The notes: generated by a model not told the origin, from the sequence alone. A stretch of 64,000 nt of DNA from Anthonomus grandis grandis (GCF_022605725.1 NC_065567.1:31599127-31663126); one strand, 5' to 3'. Counted from the first letter of the stretch, positions 1 to 11,195 are shown. Numbers and translations: made by a program.

Positions 1-1140
1 TATTAAGTAGGTACTAAATGGAAAAAAGAATGTAAGAAAATAACGAAAATTTAAACATAATAGAGACAATTTTTGTATAAATAATATAAAATAAAAAAAA
101 TTGTATAAATAAAACTAACATAAATAAGTAAAATTACACCATATAACTTACACTTTCGACTAAGAATTAGACGTTAAAAATAATAAAACCAAATAACCAC
201 GCACTCAAAAAATTAAATTCCCTTAAAGCTTCCAAGACTGGTTCAGACTATTGCAGATTTAAAAATCATTGGGTAATTTAATAAACGCTAACAATCCCCT
301 ATAAAGTATTCAGCGTTCAGCACTCACAGATTGAGGTATCTAGTTATGGGCTGCGAAAAAATACTTTTATAGTTTAAAAATGCACAAATACACACATAAA
401 TCAAAAACCATTAAAATTTGCCAGGCAATAAAATTTTGTAATAAAATATGATATAAGAATGACATTTGTCATTAAGAAAATATTTACTTTAGCCTTAAGG
501 TAAGGCTAAAAATTAGAATTAAATTTTTTTGATATAATCTGTGTTCAGGGTTATTTTCAAATTAAAGGCGAATCATATCCATTTAAGTTAGGCATTTGGT
601 ATCAGAAAATATTATTTTAGCGAGACATTTCAATTTAGCATAATAGCTCCATACAAACATTTAAAAAACTAATTAATGATAATATAAAAATAATTACCAT
701 ATACTAAAAATATAGTACATTCAGGCAATTAAGTGTGGTAATAAATGATATAAGAAGTAAATTCTTGTTAGTAAGTTATTGTTATTAAAAAAATATTTAA
801 TCTAGGGCATCCTTTAGGCAAAGCAAATTATTGCGTTTAATGTTTATTTTTATATAATAATAATTGTATAATTAAAAACAATGAACAAGATACCAAAAGA
901 TCTAAGAAAATGAGAGCAATTTAATCCATTTTGACGATTTTTTTAAACTCAGAATTGGCCTCTTAAAATGCAAGTTCTGAGCAAATACAAAAGCTACGAT
1001 TTTGCGGATGGTCCCGTTATAATCAGAAGAGCAAAACGAAGACAAAACTGTTGGAGTTTTTATGAAAGTGGGAATTTGGAATTTTTCGCTTACCTAATCA
1101 AATTAAAAAAAATTATTAGCCATACTATATAAAAAGCTCC
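1..1140. other. AT-rich intergenic DNA, no gene seen
   Basis: Low-complexity, A/T-dominated sequence with many short A and T runs and stops in all frames. A single diverged copy of the conserved box (CCATTTAAGTTAGGCATTT) lies near 578-596. I see no gene, RNA or mobile element with clear ends here. Confidence 0.6.
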
Positions 1141-1149
1141 CTAATTGTA

Positions 1150-2080
1150 TTCTTAAGAAAACGATTAGAATGCAAGCTTCGGCTGCAGGTAGACGATATC
1201 GACATCTACGGAAACTCCAGGGATATTGTCTCCCTTACCGGCTTAACTTCTAAGCTTATTGTGTCTTGAACATGCCGTTAGAATTTTATGTCGTATAAAA
1301 ATAACATTACCACGGTACGGTTCAGTTATTCAGATATGTAATGAGCCAACAGCATGTTCCTTAGCGGAGCGGGATCGGATCATAACCATAAAGTTTACCG
1401 AAGAAATCGACTCGTTTCAGAATATATTTCGTTTAATTAAGGAGCTCCTCTGCGGGCAAAATTGCCATACATGCCGCACTAGCTAATATTAAATCTTATG
1501 TGCATCTTTCCATCCCACTGTTGGAAGAGAGAGCAAATCCAACTTGTTTCTCTTATGCAGGGGTTTCGAAATATTCTGTTTAGTTTTGGGGAAATCGGGA
1601 CTTTAATTTTAATTTGTTCTCTGTCGTCGTATTTATCTTATAAGTTCTTTTTTGTTTTGTTAATTGAATGAGGCAATCAACAAAGTGTATTTACTTACAC
1701 CTTTTTTAGATTCAATCCCTTGTTTACCCCCGCTTGAGGAAATTAACTTTTCCCAAATTTTTATTAAGGAAATACATTTTTATTTCTGCGTAAATCGCCA
1801 CCATAAAGTATATTCGCGCCCTCCCCTTACTCGCGCTAAATTGTAGATATGCTGCAATCGTATCCCGGAGGATAAGTATGAAATGGGGTCGGCAAAGTAG
1901 CAGGAAGAAGGAGACGTTTTATGGTTCCTCCGTACGCGGTAGTGCATGTCCTTAGCTAGAGGGGGGCCCATAATCATGTGTCTTGATTAGCGCCGTTTGT
2001 ACATAAGAATCCCGAGACCGCAAAATGTTATTACTTTAGCTTAGTGGTCTCGGCAATGCGAGAGCTTGCTCCTCCTATTT
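1150..2080. other. Unique-sequence island, possible conserved noncoding element
   Basis: Base composition becomes balanced and repeats disappear, notably at 1160-1520 and 1850-2080. Short open frames here (75, 60 and 65 codons) match no family I recognise and are of chance length. By contrast with the surrounding AT-rich repeats this may be a conserved noncoding or regulatory block. That function is inference. Confidence 0.3.
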
Positions 2081-2099
2081 AACTTCCTTTGTCAATCCG

Positions 2100-3250
2100 A
2101 ATATTCGGGTTTAAATAATTCTCGTTTAGGTACATATTTTATTAAAAAATTGATTTTTTTTTTGGACATAATACACAAGAGGCACTTTTATAATATTTTT
2201 CAGCAAACTCCTCATTAAGGCCTTTGTTAATTTAATTTAATTGTGAGTAAGGTTTCTTGGTTACTGGGGGTATTTGGTCCTCTATTTAACTTGATATGTT
2301 TAAAAAAAAATTATTTTCTTACAATTCCAGGGTTGTACTTTAAAAGTCACTACATTTTAATTTTTTTGGCTTATAATTTATAGTATAACAATAATACTAA
2401 AAACTGCCATTTAGCGGCATTTAGCCTCTTATTTCCAGTTTCCCTGAAAGATATGCATAGCCAAGCATTTAAAAAAATAAATTTTTCTAATTCAAATTAA
2501 AAAAAAAAACACAAATTAAGCTTAGAGTCAAAAAGTTTAGGAAAAGGTTATAAAAAGTTTATATCCTTATTTTTTTTTCGAAATTTGAAAGTAAAAAAAT
2601 TATTGTGGCTAAAAATATTAAAAAAACCAGAAAGAGGCGTATTTTTTTATTATTTAACATTAAAAAAAATTAAAATGCCTGGCAAACAAAGTAAAAAATA
2701 ACCATAAGAAATTTTTAGAAATGTAAAATTCATGGAAATAAGAAATCAGAGCCCGGAATAAATTTATCAAAAAAAAATCAAATGCCTGGATATGCATATC
2801 TTTTAGGTATTTAAAAAGTCATTCAAATTAAAAACAAAAATATATTTTTTAATTTATATATTTAAGAGAAAATAAGTTATAGTAAAAAAATCAGGAATAG
2901 CAAGAGACTTGTTTAATTTAAAAAGGTAAAATTGTTTGCATTTTTTAAATTTGAGAATGTCGTCTGGAATAAAATCCAAATGCCTAAATTTAAATAAAAA
3001 ATCACCGAAAACAATAAAAAATTCTTAACTAAAATGCCAAGATAATATATAAATAATTCTATAAACTTGAACCAAAATAAAAAAGTAATTTTAAAAAATT
3101 CAACTTAAACAAAAATTAAGTTAACAGACAGATTTTCTATAAAATATATCTTTAATAGTAAGAATGTGTGTATATTGGAAAAAAATTTTTGTTGAAGGAA
3201 ATTGTGGATTTAAATTGAAAATGAGTTTGGTCATTATCTTCTGAGCAATT
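2100..3250. repeat. AT-rich diverged repeats with AAATGCCTGG motif
   Basis: A/T-rich sequence with scattered copies of a short motif: AAATGCCTGG-like at about 2674, 2781, 2980 and 3032. The palindrome GATATGCATATC and close variants appear near 2450 and 2789. The same motif in the reverse orientation (CCAGGCATTT) recurs at 18.0-18.6 kb. I read this as an old, strongly diverged tandem repeat. No gene is seen. Confidence 0.4.
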
Positions 3251-3333
3251 TTCACTGATTTTGTGCTGATGGAACTATATCATTGGTGTCAACGGTATCA
3301 TTATACCGTTAAGTTGATATTTGTGATTTATTT

Positions 3334-3650
3334 TTCAGGTGACGTGACTACTGTAACTTTATTCCTATTGGTCCGCTTAGGTTGAACTTTCATATTTAGG
3401 TTTTTTTTAGAATTTCATTAATAAATGTTGACAGATAATTGATATTCCAGTTTCAGGTCACGTAACAACCGTAACTCTTTTACTATTGGTCTGATTGGAT
3501 TGAAATTTTATATTTGAGGTTTATTAAGGCTGCAATTATAATATTTTGACAAATAATTGACATTGGAGTTTTAGGTCACGTAACTACCGTAACCTTTTTG
3601 CTGTTGGCTGAAACTGATTGAAGTTTTGTATCTGAGGTTGATGCAATGTA
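3334..3650 (+). repeat. Tandem repeat, about 120-bp unit, nearly 3 copies
   Basis: Three successive units begin at about 3334, 3455 and 3572, so the period is 117-121 bp. Each opens with AGGTSACGTRACNACNGTAAC, continues with a block like CTATTGGTC.G..TTGAA, and ends with TATNTGAGGTT. Units 2 and 3 also share the preceding GACARATAATTGAYATT block. Function is unknown. A small perfect hairpin (AACGGTAT, loop CATT, ATACCGTT) lies just upstream at about 3291-3310. Confidence 0.75.
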
Positions 3651-3739
3651 TAAAACTTGATTTGTTTTTAAATATACGTTTCCCTTGAAGGATATTTCAG
3701 TAAATATTTTTTACTCTTAATGAGTTACGTAGATCCTTT

Positions 3740-3950
3740 TTTTCATTCGCATATAAAGTTTGGCCCCTGGCCAAAAAAACTTCTGGCCTTAACTGACAAG
3801 TGAGTACATTCCATTCATTCACCTTTAACTATAATGTTTTTTACGCACCCAACTCATTTCAGTTAGCACTGATGATGGCTCATACGCCGCGAGTGCTCTG
3901 TTAAGCTTTTAAAAATAAATTGCTCTGAATACATCTGGTTTGATAAAACA
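3740..3950 (+). other. Possible 3-prime end of a retroelement
   Basis: A GC-balanced stretch contains CACTGATGATGGCTCATACG followed by a TTTTAAAAATAAATTG tail. CTGATGATGG followed by a short spacer and an A-rich end is common at the ends of repetitive elements in invertebrates. No reverse transcriptase or target duplication is visible, so this is a tentative call. It lies immediately upstream of the TTAA that bounds the piggyBac element. Confidence 0.25.
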
Positions 3951-4852
3951 AAAAGGCATACAGAGATGTAAGTCTTTTAACACGTTAACTACCACAATGT
4001 TTAAAAAACCGGGCCCAGTAGCTAAATTGTAGTTTTTCATAAAAAACATTAAGAAATCAGTTGTTTATTATTAATTAGTCAATAGTTTGCAAAATTTCGA
4101 TATAGAACTTGTATATATAGCTAAGAGTCCACATTGGGTACACGTGGCGATAACGTAATGTGTCACACAAGTGGAGTCTCACTTATTATATATTTAATAA
4201 TGGGGATTTAAGTGTCTAATCGATTGACATTTTTGACGAATATAGCGCGATAGTGCCAAAAGTTGCATCTTGATTACTTGATTAGTTCAATACATTACTG
4301 TATGCGGTGCAGTAAGCTCTATTTCACTTTTTATACAATTTATTACGTTATTGCGTGCTTTGAAAAAGAACAAAATGAGATGCATCAATTATTGCAGGTA
4401 AGTTTCTCATTGGTTATTTACGGTAAATCCGTGAAAAAAAAAAAAGTAAAAAAGTAAATCCGTTCGGTGAATCCCTATTCACGAATTTTATTATGTTTAG
4501 CGACATAATAAAAGCATACAACATTGTAATTACATATACATTCATATAGAGGATTGCCCATTAAAAACCGCAACTTCCACAAAGTTGGTGGCAAGGAAAC
4601 TGAAAAGCCTGCGGATCAAATGAAGGCATACAGCACATGCATTGGAAGAGGCATAAAAGGGTACAGAAAGCTAGAAATGGAGCTTTCGACCGGCAGTGCC
4701 ATGCTGAATGCTTATATATTATATCAGGAAGTGTAGAAGAATCATTACAAGAGAACTTTTAAATCTTGACAAGCTTACAGAGGGAGCTAGTAACAATGAA
4801 AATACACAACAAATTCTTGGAGATGTTGGCAAGGCTTCACGAGGCAGATATA

Positions 4853-6392
4853 CAGTAGTGGCAGAAAGTAGAGCAACTTTTAAAAAAATAAAATTTCTTG
4901 ACAACTAACAAAGGAATAACAATGATATTTATTCACAATACTTCAGGTCAAGTAGGTAGTCTTAAATCAGATAAGAATTGACCTTCTAAATATTTCTGTT
5001 TATTTTTAAACTGATAAGAATTTGTGTACCTGGCAAAAAGTAGAGCAACATTTTTCTTAGAACTTACAAATCGAATAATATTAGTTTAATTCCGGGTGTT
5101 TACCGGTTGCATTAAAAGCAAAGTTAGTTTACAATGCCTAGAGGACGGCCTTTATCCGTTGATTTAAAAACACGAATTATAGACTGTCACAAAAATGGTG
5201 AAAAACGAATCAATATTGCAAGAAGGTTTAGTTTGAATAAATCTATAGTATCGCGAATAATTTCACGTTATGTGAAGCATGGACATGTTTTACCAGGAAG
5301 ACCAAGAAAAACCGATAAATATCAAGATAAACAAATTTTGAAAATATCTCAGAGTGATCCATTTTTGGGTTCAAGTAAAATAAAGCAGCGTTTATCAGAA
5401 GAATTAGGCGTTCAGGTATCTTCAAGGACAATAAGAAGTAGATTATGCGAGGCCAAATTATTTGCAAGACGTCCAGCAAAAAAGCCCTTATTATCTGCAA
5501 AAAACAGACGATCCCGTCTTCTTTTTGCTCGATCTCATTTGCACTGGACAATTAATGACTGGAAAAAGATAATATTCAGCGACGAATCAAAGTTTAATTT
5601 GTTTCAAAGTGATGGAATAACATATTTTCGACGTCCTGCAAACCAAAGGTTAAATCCCAGATACACTTGTCCAACAGTAAAACATGGTGGTGGATCAGTT
5701 ATGGTGTGGGGCTGCTTTTCCGGTTTCGGAATGGGGCTACTTCATAAAATTGATGGGATAATGGATAGATTTATGTACAAAGATATTCTGGAAAATGAAA
5801 TGGTTCCATATGCAGACGAGAAAATGCCCCTTAGGCACATTTTTCAGCAGGACAATGATCCAAAGCATTCTTCTAAATATGTAAAGGCTTGGTTTTGACA
5901 ACAATATATTCAAGTAATGGACTGGCCAAGTCAATCACCAGATTTGAACCCCATCGAGAACCTATGGGAAATTTTGGATAGGAAAATAAGGGGGAAAACT
6001 TACAAAAATAAGGACATTGTTCAATGCATTACACGAAGCTTGGATTAATATGGACCCAGTAATAATTTCTAGGTTATTGCAATCTATGCGCCACCGTTGT
6101 GAGGAAGTTATTAAAAATGATGGATATTTTACAAAATACTAAAATTGTAATTGTATTTCAGTTTTTACTAAAAGAAAAACATCAATTCTTAAAAAGTTGC
6201 TCTACTTTTTTCCGCCCCAGAATTAATTTTTGTACGTAAAAAATATAAACAAAGAATATTAAGTTAAGTTGTTGATAGATTTATAATGCTTAGATCTTAT
6301 TGGTATTATATTTCCAATATGATTGTATTTTCTTACTAAATAAAATAGATGTGTTTAAAATAAAGAAGTTGCTCTACTTTCTGCCACTACTG
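4853..6392 (+). mobile_element. Tc1-like DNA transposon (DD34E), 1540 bp
   Basis: Terminal inverted repeats read CAGTAGTGGCAGAAAGTAGAG inward from 4853 and, reverse-complemented, from 6392, with TA duplicated on both sides (4851-4852, 6393-6394). A second inner copy of the AAAGTAGAGCAAC core lies at about 5037-5050 and, inverted, at about 6192-6210. Each inverted repeat of about 200 bp therefore carries two direct repeats (IR/DR layout, as in Sleeping Beauty, Minos and Paris). The length is normal for Tc1. It interrupts the piggyBac transposase remnant and is thus younger than it. Confidence 0.93.
5134..6143 (+). pseudogene. Tc1 transposase, DD34E, broken by one stop and one frameshift
   Basis: The start MPRGRPLSVDLKTRIIDCH begins an N-terminal paired-like double helix-turn-helix (residues about 1-110), with the GRPRK hook between the two halves at about residue 55. 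The catalytic core follows: FSDESKFN (first D), the GGGSVMVWGCFS block, QQDNDPKHSS (second D), and then SPDLNPIENLW containing the catalytic E 35 residues on (DD34E). A TGA at about 5896 follows KAWF, where CGA (Arg) is likely ancestral. A single-base frameshift near 6015-6030 changes frame before the C-terminus, which ends near 6142. The catalytic triad is retained, but the protein cannot be made whole. The start lies about 280 bp inside the element, as usual for this family. Confidence 0.93.
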
Positions 6393-6940
6393 TATGCGTT
6401 CAGTGCTATGAAAAATTGATGGAACAATTTGATCGACACCATGCACAGATAAAATCGCCAAGAAACAAATTTAGATGTTCTTAATGTGCCAAACACTATT
6501 GCCTATCATACTTTTTTGAAACACATCAGTGCACAAAATAAAAAAATACATATAAATAATATATGTATTTTTGATTTTACAATAAGCTGTTTTCTATGTT
6601 TATACGTTCTGAATAAAGTTTATAATAAGTAAGTGAAGATTTTCCTTTTTCTTACACCAACTTGTTTCTTCATTAGCTCTGATATAAAGTGTCCAAATAA
6701 ATGTATGTATTTTTTTTTGTATACAGTCACATGTACGCAAACATATATAGGTCTCGTTTCACAGGTCAAATATACAGTGACCGCCTAAAGTTCCGCATAA
6801 ATTCGATAAAAATTAGAGACATGATTTTTTAAGGAAACGCTCGGACCCGTCGATTTTTATTTTAAGTTGCGCATTATTTCACATAAATTTTTGTATACAG
6901 AGTGGAACAAAAAAAAAGATATGACGTCGTCGGTCATTTT

Positions 6941-8066
6941 TTAAAACTCATGTAAAACACTATCAATTATTTCGGGTGATATACGTCTAATTTCATATCT
7001 AATTCTATTTTTCAAATCTTCTACGTTGTTTGGCTCCTCAATATAAACTTTACTTTTCAGGTACCCCCCATAGAAAATAGTCGCAGGGATTTAGGTCTCG
7101 TGACCTGGCCGGCCACTCTATTGGCCCTCTTCGTCCTATCCACTTTCCTGGGAATACTGTCTGTCGTCTGGGTATAGGGCAGCCAAAGCAGGGATAAGAT
7201 CTTCTTAAAGAAAATTCAAATAGCGTTGTCCTGTTAAGTTTTCTTCGAAAAAGTATGGCCCTATTACTTTATTTTCCACGATACCAGCCCAAACATTAAT
7301 AGATTTACGGTACTGTGTATGAGCCTCAGTTGCCCAATCTGTTTTTGAAGGTGGTAGACAATGGTACAGTGAAAACATCTTGTCGGACTTGCATTGTCTT
7401 ATTTATTTATTGTAACACGACGTTTCGGTTGGTAAGTATCTCCAACCGTTATCAAGTGTAAACGTCGTGTTACAATAAATAAATAAGACAATGCAAGTCC
7501 GACAAGATGTTTTCCTCAGTTGCCCAGTGTGGATTTGACACTAACCAGTACCGACAATTTTGCCGATTTATGACACCGTTTAAACAAAAAGTTGCTTCAT
7601 CCGAAAACAAAATTCGTAACACAAACTGACGGTTATGCAAATGTTCATCATTTGCTCGCAAAATTGGTTTCTTCGATCAGGATCGTCCTCATTTAATTCG
7701 TTGTATTAGTCTAATTTTATAAGGGTGGTATTCATTTGCTTTTAAGATGCGTCTTACTGACGTTCCGGCTATATTATTATCAACTGAAATTTGTGAAGTT
7801 GCATTGTTTGGATTTTCTTCGACGGAGAGCAGAACGTTTAATTTTGTTTCTTCAGAAATGTTTGGACGACCTGATCTTGGCAAATCCCTAACATGACCTG
7901 AAGTTATGAATTTGTGCTTTATTCTATTAACTGTTGACTGAGAAATAGGATGGTTTGGGTATTTGGCATTAAACAGTTCACATACTTCTTTTTGCGTGAG
8001 CACTCGATCCCCGTACCCTAGCATCATCAAAATTTCAATTCGTTGGATTTCCGTTAAATTAGTCAT
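6941..8066 (-). pseudogene. DD41D/DUF4817-type mariner transposase, inactivated
   Basis: The N-terminus (MTNLTEIQRIEILMMLGYGD...) is the helix-turn-helix region typical of this lineage, with SQSTVNRIKHKF as recognition segment and GRPNISEET as linker. After a frame break near 7690 the core resumes with LRILFSDEATF (first catalytic D), WATE interrupted by a 177-bp insertion at 7337-7513, then NVWAGIV and GPYFFEENLTG. The block with the second D (usually QQDGAPPH) is deleted: sequence jumps from ALYPDDRQYS directly to GKWIGRRGP. The third D is kept in LNPCDYFLWG. An extra G in a G-run near 7069 shifts frame before SKVYIEE and the C-terminal SVLHEF, stop at 6941-6943. It is clearly dead, having lost a catalytic residue. 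Confidence 0.88.
7337..7513. mobile_element. 177-bp insertion with perfect 54-bp hairpin arms
   Basis: The transposase reading frame is interrupted by an insertion flanked by a perfect 13-bp direct repeat, CCTCAGTTGCCCA (7324-7336 and 7514-7526). Within it, 7372-7425 and 7460-7513 are perfect reverse complements (54 bp each) around a 34-nt loop. The loop itself contains GGTTGG and CCAACC. A 35-bp non-palindromic piece precedes the left arm. A 13-bp duplication with an inverted partial copy fits a retroposed fragment, such as a Penelope-like element or a 5-prime inverted LINE, better than a classical MITE. Confidence 0.8.
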
Positions 8067-8859
8067 AATTTATTCTGATAAAAACTATTAATTTTCGAAC
8101 TGACAGTGACATTCGAAAATGGAGATTCTTTACAAGTGCAACCATGGAAATAGAAACAATTGGCCGTATTTATAACATTATTTTTATCCTCGGTTTTACC
8201 TTATTTTGTAAATAGACGTACTTATTTGTTTTCTTTTATTTAAATGTAAATATTTCGGAAACAGTTGAGTTTTGAGATAAGGTGTGTTATACGACACTTG
8301 CCTAGAATTTCGCCTATATTTCATAAATGCAATAAAAAATATAGTGAAGAAAATTAAATAATGCGCAACTTAAAATAAAAATCGACGGGTCCGAGCGTTT
8401 TCTCAAAAAATCATGTCTCTAATTTTTAAAGTCTTAATTTTCGCGCCCATAAGAAATACACATAATAGAGTCGCCACTGTGGTTACACGCGGCTGAAATA
8501 TATTCATGTACTTGAGACCAAAAATTGGTGTCTCGCGGCCAATATGAGCAATTACTTGAGACCACTGTGGGTACTCACGACAGTAAACGTGTTAAAGAAA
8601 AAGCGTCTTCACCTATTACATTAGAGTGAATGGTTTTTACAATTTAAAGTAAAGTTGACTGATCCATTAAAGTTATATTTAATTCAGATTTGATCTTATC
8701 ATGTTGATGTGATTTATAAAATCGTATTTTCTCATTAGACGTTGTAATAGTTATATTCTTTAACTGGCTATAGCAGAGTAATTTTTATGATTTTCCTGCA
8801 CTAAAGCTGGTTGATTGTAAAAGAAAAATGACCATAAAAGATTTTAACACCAAAAGGGT

Positions 8860-9420
8860 TCGGGAATAGCGAGAGACCATCAATCACAGCGTCGCCGCCG
8901 TATTGTCGCTCCGCTACTACTAAGCGGAGCCGTTTTACCCGATTAAAACAATTAGGCGAAAGCGTAAAAATCTGGGGAAAACCGTGTCTGAATTGTAGGC
9001 AACCGCCACTTGAGCAAATTTATGGTGGCGAGCAAAGCAAAGTCGTCGCAGTCGTCGTCGTCGTCGTCGTTCGCCCATTTCGTAAATTACATTAAAAATT
9101 AAGCCCGGGCCACAATGCCCGGAGCGTATGCGTTCCTTTATTAAAAGTGTGTACCCACAGCTCTGCGACAGGATGAAGTTTTAATCACCAGATAAAGGAA
9201 ATCTCAGGGCGACGGTGAAAAACAAAAACCGAGAGAGAAAGAGAGAGAAAGCTGTGGGGGCCGCGAGCTATTCTGGAGACGCGGATTTAAATGCGGGATC
9301 ACCTCCCCCCGTCCCCCCAAACCCTCCCCACGTCCTTTTCTAACCCCCCCCCCCCTTGGCACACCTATACCTAGGGAGTCGTTTCGGCCGAGCGGCAACG
9401 GCGGGATTTCATAAAACTTT
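8860..9420. other. GC-rich island with (GTC)n, GA-rich and C-run tracts
   Basis: This is one of the most GC-rich blocks of the window. It contains a (GTC)n microsatellite at 9051-9070, a GAGAGAAAGAGAG tract at about 9229-9252 and a 12-nt C run at 9344-9355. Chance open frames cover it on both strands, but their translations are low-complexity (G/R- and P-rich) and match nothing. It could be a regulatory or CpG-like element; no start site can be assigned. Confidence 0.35.
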
Positions 9421-10268
9421 TCTGTCGGGGGGTTTTTTTTTTCCTGAAAAAAGTTTTGTTAATATGGCTTACGGTATTATTTTTTTTTTGTACAAAACTG
9501 CTTTTGGATTAGGGGGTGCGTGCTCTAAGGTGAGATTTGGTAGGCAAATAAGGCTGTTTTTGGGCTTTATATGGACGTGATAACGTTTCGAAAATCCACC
9601 TCGAAACGGTGTGATTGCAAAAAAACCCAGACATAAAAAATTCTTTATCTCTCCGGTATGGCCAATATGATATTAGACTATTAAAAATAAATAAAAAAAA
9701 ATTAATTTTTTTTTTGGTAAAATTAAAACAATTAAATGAAGTTTATTAAAATTTTGTTAAAACACATCACTTATAAGTGGTAAATTCCCAGAGACTTGGA
9801 AGGAGTCGACTCTGATATACCTCTACCAAAAAATAGCAAAAACGCACTTGGCAAATGAAATAAGACCTATCAATCTTGTCGTCCTGAAAAAGGTCTAACG
9901 GCTTACAGTCGAAAACCAAATACAAATTAACTGTGATAATGATATATTAGCAAAAAAACCAATCCGGTTTCCAAAAAACATAATTCATGTGAAACTGTGA
10001 TCATTAAGATCTGTGATATTTTTTTGAGAGAAATCGAAAAGAGTAACTTTGCGGTTTTTTTAAATTTAAAACGAGCCTTTGAAAGTGCTGATAGGGACAT
10101 ATTATTAGAAAAACTTGGGCAAATTGGCATCACAAACACAGCTTTAAAATGGTTCCAATCGTATTTAAATAATAGGCAGCATAAAGTAATTGCCAATTCT
10201 TTTTCAGGCCCATTGGGGGTAAAATATGGTGTACCAAAAAGCACTGTTCTAGGTCCTCTTTTATTATA

Positions 10269-11191
10269 CAAGGTGGTCCAGTTAAAACGTCATTAGTTTT
10301 AATACGTGATAGAGCATTTAAAAAGGAATAGACTTTTATTAATTAATATTTTTTTCAGAAATGTTTAATAACAAAGATACATGGGTGTTAAAGTTAAGAA
10401 TTATTATATATTTATTTATCATAACTCTTAAATTATAAGCTTAATTTTAATTAAATTTCGCACGCAGGTTACTGTAATAAATTGTCGATAAGTAAAACCA
10501 ATTTAAAAAAAAATGCCAGTGGCGTAACATACGGAGGTCCTTTTTTGTCGCAAATTAATACAATATTTTTTTATAAGAGGTCTGTTTACGGATACTGTTA
10601 GATTCTCCATTTAATTTGAAGAAAAAAGTTAATCTTGATAAATTTTGATTTAAGGCACTGTTTTTAAAATATATCATGGTTTAATTGAACAGAAACTCCA
10701 GTTGAAATGCTACAAAAGCTTAAAAAAAAAGAAAATAAGGTCTGAATTATCGAATAAACCTGTCAAATGAAATAATAATTTACGGGAACCTTTGATTATT
10801 ATATTCAACTATTCAACTTATTCTTTTCATTTTATATTCATTTTATGTTCAACTTTTTTACAAATCAGAGCCCGATTTAGCAGGTATTTCTGAACAATTA
10901 AATTAAGATATTTCAAAAACAGTGCCTTAAATCATAATTTTGCAAGAGTAATTTTTTTTTCTAAATTAAATGAAAAATCTAACAGTTGACTTTTTATAAA
11001 AAAATATTTTATCGCCTCGCAGATTTGAGGCAAAAAAGAGCAAGTCTCTCCGTAAGTTACGCTAATGGCAATTTTTTTTAAAAGTGGCTTCATCAGTAAT
11101 TGACAATTCACGACAGTAACCTGCATGCGAATCAAACGTATCAAATTCATTCACGTATTAAAATTAATGACGTTTAAACTGGACCACCCTG
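10269..11191. mobile_element. Foldback element with arms of about 400 bp, TA-flanked, non-coding
   Basis: Ends are CAAGGTGGTCCAGTT and, inverted, CAGGGTGGTCCAGTTTAAAC, with TA on both sides (10267-10268, 11192-11193). The similarity continues inward nearly to the centre: shared blocks include GCAGGTTACTGT, GGCGTAAC.TACGGAG, TTTTTTTATAA.AG and GATTTAAGGCACTGTTTTT. The element is therefore mostly one long inverted repeat with a centre near 10740-10800. It contains no transposase; short open frames in it are chance. It probably derives from a long-terminal-repeat mariner such as those elsewhere in the window. It is inserted in the LINE RT. Confidence 0.85.
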
Positions 11192-11195
11192 TATA

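Larger units (their letters stand above)
4554..6540 (+). pseudogene. piggyBac (PGBD-like) transposase C-terminal remnant, interrupted
   Basis: The left part (4554 to about 4850) reads ..PADQMKAYSTC..GIKGYRKL..AMLNAYILYQEV, which matches the piggyBac region after the third catalytic aspartate (D.ADQM, then K.YRKL, then NAYILY). A frame change occurs near 4735. The gene then resumes beyond the inserted Tc1 element at about 6395-6538 with CVQCYEKLMEQ..FRCS and a final CAKHYCLSYFFETHQC. This is the C-terminal cysteine-rich domain that binds element ends in this family. The N-terminal half and the first two catalytic aspartates are absent. There is an in-frame stop within the CRD, so it is certainly nonfunctional. 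Confidence 0.8.
6775..8485 (-). mobile_element. DD41D mariner-like element, about 1.7 kb
   Basis: A strongly matching inverted repeat of about 75 bp lies at 6806-6880 and, inverted, at about 8362-8432 (shared blocks AAAAATTAGAGACATGATTT and GGACCCGTCGATTTTTATTT). It extends more weakly to CAGTG ends at about 6775 and 8485. A TA precedes the left end; the right flank is TG, so the target duplication is imperfect. The element contains an antisense transposase and a hairpin insertion at 7337-7513. It sits inside the piggyBac remnant, so it is younger than that. Confidence 0.8.
3981..8591 (+). mobile_element. piggyBac-like element split by two nested transposons
   Basis: TTAA occurs at both borders (3977-3980 and 8592-8595). 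The inner ends are inverted: CACGTTAACTACC on the left, and CACGTTTACTGTC reading in from the right. Subterminal sequence on both sides carries similar GAGTCTCACTT / CTTGAGACC and GGGTAC blocks. The interior holds a C-terminal piggyBac transposase remnant, interrupted by a Tc1 element and followed by a DD41D mariner. Removing these leaves roughly 1.4 kb, so the original element is also internally deleted. TTAA duplication and the C-terminal cysteine-rich region support the family. It is non-autonomous as it stands. Confidence 0.8.

Noticed and set aside
7200..7520. Minus open frame starting at 7661 taken as a complete small protein
   Set aside because: It is part of the mariner transposase; its C-terminal end is created by the hairpin insertion.
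9204..9580. Gly/Arg-rich and Phe-rich frames around the GC-rich island
   Set aside because: Low-complexity translation of GA tracts and T runs.
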